Shown in pieces: positions 32,201 to 35,283 of a stretch of DNA of 35,283 nt. The translations under genes were made by a program, and so were the position numbers. This stretch comes from Beroe ovata (taxonomy: Eukaryota > Ctenophora > Nuda > Beroida > Beroidae). The notes beneath the pieces are model-generated. The model searched no databases, was not told the DNA's origin, and was given only the letters and a program-made list of their open reading frames with translations. Each line of letters begins with the position of its first letter. Positions within the stretch are counted from its first letter, which is position 1. The stretch is taken from the NCBI GenBank assembly GCA_946803715.1, contig CAMPET010000106.1:68423-103705 (forward strand). The letters run 5' to 3'.

Positions 32201-35200
32201 CACCCTCCTTACACCAGGCTGCAGACAGATAACACCACTTGACACACCGCCCACCACATCATCTGATGAACATCACATATCCAGATCCCTCATCCACGGC
32301 CGACACAGTGCTAGGGAGTATCTACACAGCGTGCTCCCTGCTCGGTGTTCCCGCTAACATTGCTGCTCTCTACTTCTTTTCCCGCCAACGCGCGCACACA
32401 CTCCGCAGGACGAGCAGTCACTCTGTGCTCCGGGAACACACACTACTCTTCAACACGATATACATCGCTATTGTGCTCAGTGACCTGCTCATCACGGCCA
32501 CAGTATTCCCCGTTGCCGAGGGATTCTTCAGTGGCCGAGAGCCGACTCTGTTCGGCACTCCTCTCTTTTGCTCGATCTGGGGCTTCCTGTGGAACATCCT
32601 GCCCTTCTACTCGGTGTTCCTGGTGTTCGTCATGAGTGTTACCCGCACTGTCATTCTGCTGAAACCTAAGGCGAGGCTTGACATGACTCGAGTGCTAGGC
32701 TTAATGTTGGGTTATCTAGCTCTGTTGTGTGCTAGAGTGATATCGGCCCTATTCTTGGATGACGTGAACTACATGTATACTGCTAATGATCAGGTAAATC
32801 ATTCACAGATTACTATCCTATCCTACACTTACTCTGACCAAACATTAACTGCACTATCTAGTACCTAACTCTAATAGGCAGGCAGAATTTTCATTCACTA
32901 TACGTACCTCAATGACTGTTTATAACCCTTTTCTATTACCCAATCTCAATATCCGAGTCCACCAACCTTGTTAATCCTATAACTCCCAAACCTACTCCCC
33001 TGTACACACTACTCGCTCCTCGCTAACCCAATGTTAGCGAGGAGCAAGTGTTAGCATGATGTTAGTCACCCGGTGTTTCAGTACTGCTGGGAAGACCGCA
33101 TATCAGAGCCATGGTACGAGAAGGTACAGATATACCTGGAGGGCATTCTCCTCGCACTACCAATCCTCCCCATTCTGCTCAGTTGTCTCCTATCCGTCTA
33201 CCTGCTCACCTCCAATCCGGGTGTCAAGTCACCACGCCGGACAACCAAACTTCACAGACACGCATCAGTTACGGTTGTCATGGTAACCATGGTCTATCTC
33301 GTGCTGAACTTCCCTAACTTCCTCAACTTCGTGGTGTACATAGGGCTGCGTCTCCGCGGGGAGGCAATGATCGACGTCTACAACACTTCGTTCCTCTGGA
33401 ACTACTCATGGAACGTGACGTATGTACTGTGCGTGACGGTTAACGCGTGTCTTAACCCGGCAGTGTACTTGCTCCGTATACAGGGTTACAGGACAGAAGT
33501 CGTGAGAACAGGACGGGTCATTCGGAACTCAGTGGCAGAGATGTTTGCATCCACGTCACTAGCCGTGAACAGGACTGCTGTCGGTTCTATATTGGAGGAG
33601 GAGGCGGACGGAGGGAGGGCAGATGAGGAGGTGAATCCCACTGTTTGTGAAGAGGTTGCTAAGCAACGTGTTGCTAGTAGCAACCCCGTACTCCGTCCAT
33701 CAGTAGGTACGTTCCTACACGGAGTTGCTTGCTCACTCCACGGGATTGTAAACTCAGTTGGGATCGACCCTGTCAGTACGAATAGCAGTATCGCTGCTGA
33801 TCCGAATACGAGTTTCGAGGCTGAATCTCATGTGGCGGATGACTGTCTTGTAATTGAGAATAAGTTGTAGGGAGAAATCATCTCCCCACACTGGCCAGGG
33901 CGGCAATCCTCACATTCCCTCCCCAGAAAAATCAAAAGAAGAATATTTGACCGAGTACCGCAACATCACGACGTGTAGAATGATCACTGTAAATTTTTGT
34001 TTGTGATGCCGTACTCTTTTTCATACCACATGTTTAGAGCAGAGAACGCCAGATATGTCGCGAACAGAAATACTCTTTCTCATTGTTAGCACTGTCAAAT
34101 TGAAAATAAGGGCGTTTTGAACGTAAATTGATTCAGTTAAAAAGCATGTCTTTCTTTCGAGTTTATATCGTTTTATAGTAACGATATTATATACCGAGGG
34201 AAAAAGTGGGATATTATATGGAAAGGGGGACAAAATATTACAAAAAGGTGACATAATACGAAACAAATGTGACATAATACGGAAAAAGTGTGACATAATA
34301 CGAAAAAAGGGTGACATAATACGAAAATAGTGTGAGATAATACGAAAAGAGTGGGGGTGTTGAATCCGCTCACCGTTCATTGACAATGTCTACATTTCTA
34401 AGTCTAACCCATCTATAATACAAAAGTTCCCGTAAAATTGAAAACCTACCTCATCTTGAATCTTCTGTTCACAGCTATTTCCACTGTTCTGTTTTGTTCT
34501 CTTTGCAGCAGCATACTCAATGTCAGGATAGCTGCTGTACTTCTTGCGTTTTGATCTCCGTGTTACTAAACGTGGGTTTATATACCTCTCCAGCTCGTTA
34601 ATGTCGTGGACACGCTTTCTTACCATCACTGAAAATAGCCCTGTCAGTTAATCTGTATCACACTTCCAAGAGTGCCTCCCGCCACCCCAAATTAACAGAG
34701 AGTTTCATTGTCCGTTGAGTATCGTTGAAAGACCCGTGAAAACCACGCCATACTCCAACCGAAAATCACGACTTCTCATCGCTTCGAACAAAAAGTGTGG
34801 AAAAGTTGAAAACCGTGACAGTTTTCAATGCACGTAGGAACGGCAGGAAGTCCATAGCTCAAACACGCAAGTATTGTGCGCGATATCAGTATTGCATGAT
34901 CGAATACAACGCGCGCTAAAGCAAATGCTATCCATCACACCAGGCATTATGTTGTTGCTCAGCGCGCTACGTATACCAGGACATTTCCCACGAATTTGCC
35001 ACAAATGGGGACAGTGGAAGACGAATTTTGATCGAATTAGTTGTAAATGCTAGGGACAGAATTCTAATTCGAGTCTGTGATTTTATACTTGGAAAAAGTG
35101 ACGTTCACAGGGACATGTATCAAGTACTACTTGATTCAAGTAGCTACGCATGTATTGCCCGACTCGCCCCAATTGTATAGTACCTCTCGGAGCAGATGTC

Positions 35201-35247
35201 AAAGCCCTGGAAGAAGATCGCGTAGATACACGTCGCTCATTCCCACT
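15395..35247 (-). CDS. ATAD2: ATAD2-like gene: AAA-ATPase with bromodomain, at least 25 exons
   Basis: ATAD2 (yeast Yta7, fission yeast Abo1) is a nuclear hexameric AAA-ATPase that handles histones on acetylated chromatin. Phase-consistent minus-strand exons are 35184-35247, 34451-34628, 30615-30826, 29743-29867, 29462-29506, 28968-29363, 28630-28859, 28417-28548, 28151-28289, 27575-27684, 27140-27304, 26876-26984, 21923-22084, 18641-18772, 18215-18369, 17807-17980, 17567-17699, 17338-17432, 17027-17131, 16622-16710, 16351-16478, about 15780-16075, 15685-about 15800 and 15395-15526. Domain order is basic/acidic N-tail, AAA1, degenerate AAA2, bromodomain, C-terminal helix. The 5' end is off the right edge and the last exon was not located. 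I cannot separate ATAD2 from ATAD2B; a non-vertebrate would have the single ancestor. The 34451 edge may be off by one. Confidence 0.93.
15575..15690. repeat. CA-rich microsatellite
   Basis: Imperfect (CA)n with ACAGGCGCTGATCACACA interruptions, in an ATAD2-like intron. Confidence 0.9.
16091..16344. repeat. GT microsatellite with a 194-base gap
   Basis: (GT)n on both sides of N at 16114-16307, in the intron after the bromodomain. Open frames called across it are artefacts of the repeat and the Ns. Confidence 0.95.
16351..17432 (-). CDS. ATAD2: ATAD2-like bromodomain exons
   Basis: Exon 17338-17432 is an acidic, proline-rich linker ending [12 protein letters not shown]. Exons 17027-17131 ([18 protein letters not shown]), 16622-16710 ([20 protein letters not shown]) and 16351-16478 ([18 protein letters not shown]) form a complete bromodomain. 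The acetyl-lysine-binding Asn is present in ANALEYN and the ZA-loop PMDL is intact. Binding of acetylated histone H4 tails is the family role. The CAA-rich repeat at 16762-17020 is in the intron between the first two bromodomain exons. Confidence 0.92.
16762..17020. repeat. CAA/CAR-rich repeat in a bromodomain intron
   Basis: About 250 bases of CAACAACAA with AAAACAATAACAGTAACAAC interruptions. It is intronic, so the Leu- or Thr/Asn-rich frames across it are not genes. Confidence 0.9.
17567..22084 (-). CDS. ATAD2: ATAD2-like AAA2 exons (degenerate ATPase)
   Basis: Exon 21923-22084 ([20 protein letters not shown]) corresponds to the segment just before AAA2. Exons 18641-18772, 18215-18369 ([20 protein letters not shown]), 17807-17980 ([19 protein letters not shown]) and 17567-17699 ([20 protein letters not shown]) follow the known AAA2 order. 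There is no Walker A, and Walker B is replaced by [10 protein letters not shown], so this copy cannot hydrolyse ATP. That agrees with the inactive second AAA of the family. The intron between 18773 and 21922 contains the sulfotransferase gene on the opposite strand. Confidence 0.87.
18375..18640. repeat. Purine-rich intron tract (GA-rich)
   Basis: A strongly plus-strand purine-rich stretch of GGGAGTAAGGGGGTGAGA-type units between two ATAD2-like exons. A similar tract occurs at 27330-27530. Both are pyrimidine-rich on the transcribed-sense strand. Confidence 0.6.
19280..21612 (+). CDS. Type II membrane carbohydrate sulfotransferase with polyglutamine stem
   Basis: Exon 1 is 19280-20494 and exon 2 is 20941-21612, spliced TGG/GTGAGT to CACACAG/GTG in phase 0, giving 628 residues. 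Residues about 17-36 ([20 protein letters not shown]) form a signal anchor. A very long Gln-rich stem follows, with (CAA)n-coded runs near 20065-20270. The catalytic part has the 5'-phosphosulfate motif [11 protein letters not shown] and the 3'-phosphate motif [14 protein letters not shown]. Both are typical of Sulfotransfer_2 enzymes (HNK-1, chondroitin and dermatan sulfotransferases) that use PAPS in the Golgi. The acceptor sugar cannot be deduced. The gene lies antisense inside an ATAD2-like intron. Confidence 0.87.
20495..20832. repeat. Intron repeats: AGCAAAGTGCACAC units and a hairpin
   Basis: Within the sulfotransferase intron, CCTAGCAAAGTGCACAC-like units repeat about five times between 20506 and 20700. 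Then arms 20723-20747 (CCGGTATGTGTACACATGG..) and 20807-20832 are reverse complements, forming a hairpin that may be a small fold-back element. Confidence 0.6.
21735..21890. repeat. GTGATGTGCGTGATCGA minisatellite
   Basis: About eight imperfect copies of an 18-20-base unit (GTGATGTGCGTGATCGAGT) just downstream of the sulfotransferase. Confidence 0.75.
22244..22575. repeat. Left arm of a long inverted repeat
   Basis: It starts GATAAGTGTACTGTCCTACA and matches the reverse complement of 25905-26842 (with a later insertion removed) over about 330 bases at roughly 80-90% by eye. Shared blocks include the GACGATAAC segment, the AAATTTGACACGAAGCGG segment, GTACCCCAGGTGATGA and TTGTTAAAACACTTAT. The inner end has extra GCGCCATACCA repeats. 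Confidence 0.8.
23350..24239 (-). CDS. Orphan five-exon gene, 182 residues, nested in an ATAD2-like intron
   Basis: The exons are 24177-24239, 23920-24091, 23731-23846, 23511-23646 and 23350-23411. All junctions are GT-AG with matching phases, and the lengths sum to 549 bases (182 codons plus stop). The protein starts [20 protein letters not shown]. It includes [17 protein letters not shown], a basic [19 protein letters not shown] segment and a helical [18 protein letters not shown] segment, and it ends [10 protein letters not shown]. No signal peptide or membrane segment is seen. I do not recognise the family. It lies between the arms of a long inverted repeat, so it may be cargo of a mobile element. 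A degenerate copy lies upstream at 24586-24905. Confidence 0.68.
24310..25255. repeat. Degenerate minisatellite around the dead orphan-gene copy
   Basis: Imperfect units of about 65-75 bases (AACAAGTTGGAGGGATATAC...GACATAGAGTCAGTCAGAGAGATGG) occur at 24310-24540 and 25005-25255, on both sides of the dead copy. Traces also occur near 23165-23240. They may have driven local duplication of the gene. Confidence 0.6.
24586..24905 (-). pseudogene. Dead copy of the orphan nested gene (exons 1-2)
   Basis: Exon 1 (about 24855-24905) retains [14 protein letters not shown]-like sequence but has no ATG. The exon 2 acceptor is mutated (ACCAAA where the live copy has CACAG). Near 24718 a small insertion in the GAGGTATGAAGAT region breaks the frame. 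The later part still reads [20 protein letters not shown], very close to the live copy. Confidence 0.65.
25269..25479 (-). CDS. Possible exon of unknown gene
   Basis: A minus-strand open frame starting [19 protein letters not shown] continues with [18 protein letters not shown]. It has coding-like composition but no recognised family. It could be an upstream exon of the orphan gene or a remnant of another one. 25480-25900 shows nothing I can support. Confidence 0.3.
25905..26842. repeat. Right arm of the long inverted repeat, interrupted by a later insertion
   Basis: Reverse complement of 22244-22575, outer end AGGACAGCACACTCATC at 26827-26842, with the 621-bp palindromic element inserted at 26197-26817. 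Its outer end lies 34 bases from an ATAD2-like exon. The arms bracket about 3.3 kb containing the orphan gene and its dead copy. No target duplication was found outside the arms. Confidence 0.78.
26193..26821. mobile_element. 621-bp palindromic element with internal GCCGGTCTAAC repeats
   Basis: The element is 26197-26817. It starts GGGGCATAAGTCCGTTTGCC, and its right end is the reverse complement. Nearly the whole length folds on itself around about 26510. Each arm is a run of 10-11-base units (GCCGGTCTAAC, GCAGGTTTGGC). TTAT flanks both sides (26193-26196 and 26818-26821). The other inverted-repeat arm near 22260 has the uninterrupted site, reading ACTTATATGTAGG in the same orientation. No coding capacity. 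Its superfamily is unclear. Confidence 0.82.
27140..28859 (-). CDS. ATAD2: ATAD2-like AAA1 ATPase exons
   Basis: These exons hold the active ATPase. Walker A is GSPGTGKT (usually GPPGTGKT) at the end of exon 28630-28859. Pore-loop region [20 protein letters not shown] is in 28417-28548. Walker [16 protein letters not shown] is in 28151-28289. Sensor 1 IGATNR and the arginine-finger segment [10 protein letters not shown] are in 27575-27684. The lid helices ([20 protein letters not shown]) are in 27140-27304. All catalytic residues appear intact, so an ATP-hydrolysing protein is expected. Confidence 0.93.
28630..35247 (-). CDS. ATAD2: ATAD2-like N-terminal part: basic, acidic and linker exons
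   Basis: Exon 35184-35247 ([20 protein letters not shown]) joins in phase to 34451-34628 ([17 protein letters not shown]...). Then come a Ser/Pro/Arg-rich exon (30615-30826), a [15 protein letters not shown] exon (29743-29867), a pure acidic exon (29462-29506) and a large exon (28968-29363). The large exon passes from acidic ([18 protein letters not shown]) to Arg-rich and ends in [15 protein letters not shown], like the KG[IL]xK linker before AAA1 in ATAD2. Exon 28630-28859 then starts the ATPase. The acidic stretches are the family's histone-contacting region. The 3.6-kb intron 30827-34450 contains a GPCR gene on the other strand. Confidence 0.85.
29497..30640. repeat. Direct duplication of about 570 bp joined at a single N
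   Basis: 29497-30069 and 30071-30640 are near copies starting TTATGATACCTGAGGTG and separated by the N at 30070. The ATAD2-like exon 29743-29867 is repeated at 30311-30435, with one Thr-to-Ser change and small indels in noncoding parts. Using both copies would break the reading frame, because the exon is 125 bases long. This is most likely two alleles retained in tandem. Confidence 0.8.
30830..31015. repeat. GAGAGGG/GTGATGAGGA minisatellite
   Basis: A purine-rich repeat of GAGAGGGAGAGTGATGAGGA units directly before an ATAD2-like acceptor; on the gene's sense strand it provides a long polypyrimidine tract. 31020-32265 has no other gene I can support. A GTATAAAA at about 31829 could serve the GPCR, but it is 430 bases from its ATG. 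Confidence 0.75.
32266..33870 (+). CDS. Class A (rhodopsin-like) GPCR, orphan
   Basis: Exon 1 is 32266-32793 and exon 2 is 33082-33870, spliced CAG/GTAAAT to TTTCAG/TAC in phase 0, giving 438 residues. The ATG at 32266 starts an N-terminus with an N-glycosylation site (NIT). Seven hydrophobic segments are visible. Motifs are LSDLL in TM2, a Cys before TM3 (LFCSIW) paired with the Cys of QYCWEDR in loop 2, and NPAVY at the end of TM7. The DRY motif is replaced by VTR (SVTRTVILL). TM6 lacks CWxP. The C-tail is long and acidic. Ligand unknown. It lies antisense inside a 3.6-kb ATAD2-like intron. Confidence 0.88.
33015..33045. repeat. Hairpin in the GPCR intron
   Basis: GCTCCTCGCTAAC and GTTAGCGAGGAGC form a perfect 13-bp stem around a 5-base loop, 37 bases before the exon 2 acceptor. 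Confidence 0.75.
34200..34355. repeat. GTGACATAATACGAAAA tandem repeat
   Basis: About six copies of an 18-20-base unit (GTGACATAATACGAAAAAG) just downstream of the GPCR, within an ATAD2-like intron. The Phe/Met-rich minus-strand frames across it are repeat artefacts. 34630-35180 has no gene; it is intron. Confidence 0.85.
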
Positions 35248-35250
35248 CTG

Positions 35251-35254
<4 letters not shown>

Positions 35255-35283
<29 letters not shown>
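35255..35283. repeat. GT microsatellite at the right edge
   Basis: (GT)n runs to the end of the window, just upstream of the first visible ATAD2-like exon; on the gene's strand it is (CA)n before the acceptor. Confidence 0.95.

Noticed and set aside
34021-34386. Phe/Met/His-rich minus-strand frames
   Set aside because: Produced by the GTGACATAATACGAAAA tandem repeat.

Overview
The window is eukaryotic and almost certainly from an animal. Its genes are split by short GT-AG introns. It holds a long bromodomain AAA-ATPase gene of the ATAD2 family, a class A GPCR, a type II Golgi-type sulfotransferase, degraded retrotransposons, MITE-like elements and many microsatellites. Gene density and lone Ns at suspicious joins suggest a compact, highly heterozygous invertebrate genome. 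A sponge or other early-branching animal is my guess, but nothing in the sequence proves it. No bacterial-style operons, rRNA, tRNA or CRISPR were seen.

Region 1-6.5 kb: a locus of small RING-finger genes. Two related genes, here called B and A, encode a 55-56 residue C3HC4 RING in exon 1 followed by short acidic exons. The block appears twice. Lone Ns and junction overlaps suggest two haplotypes of one B-then-A locus laid head to tail. One haplotype has a non-LTR retrotransposon in intron 3 of B and a broken B gene. A third RING exon, C, is a differently deleted fossil in each copy.

Region 6.5-15.2 kb: decayed coding sequence, then a tandem array of 553-bp units. Each unit encodes an unrecognised 158-residue basic protein; three units are identical in protein and the edges are degenerate. 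Beyond lie a broken gag-like ORF (minus strand), a 574-bp hAT-like MITE with perfect 22-bp TIRs and an 8-bp target duplication, and a fold-back sequence.

Region 15.4-35.25 kb: one minus-strand ATAD2-like gene of at least 25 visible exons. From the N-terminus it encodes basic and acidic tails, a canonical AAA1 domain, a degenerate AAA2 and a bromodomain. Its 5' end lies beyond the right edge, and its last exon was not found. Three other genes sit inside its introns: a plus-strand sulfotransferase with a polyglutamine stem (19280-21612), a minus-strand five-exon orphan gene of 182 residues (23350-24239), and a plus-strand GPCR (32266-33870). The orphan gene and a dead copy of it lie between roughly 330-bp inverted repeats. 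One of those repeats was later split by a 621-bp palindromic element, and the other inverted-repeat arm preserves its empty site.

Overall the window is a chromatin-regulator gene acting as host to nested genes and mobile DNA, next to two young, fast-evolving small-protein families.
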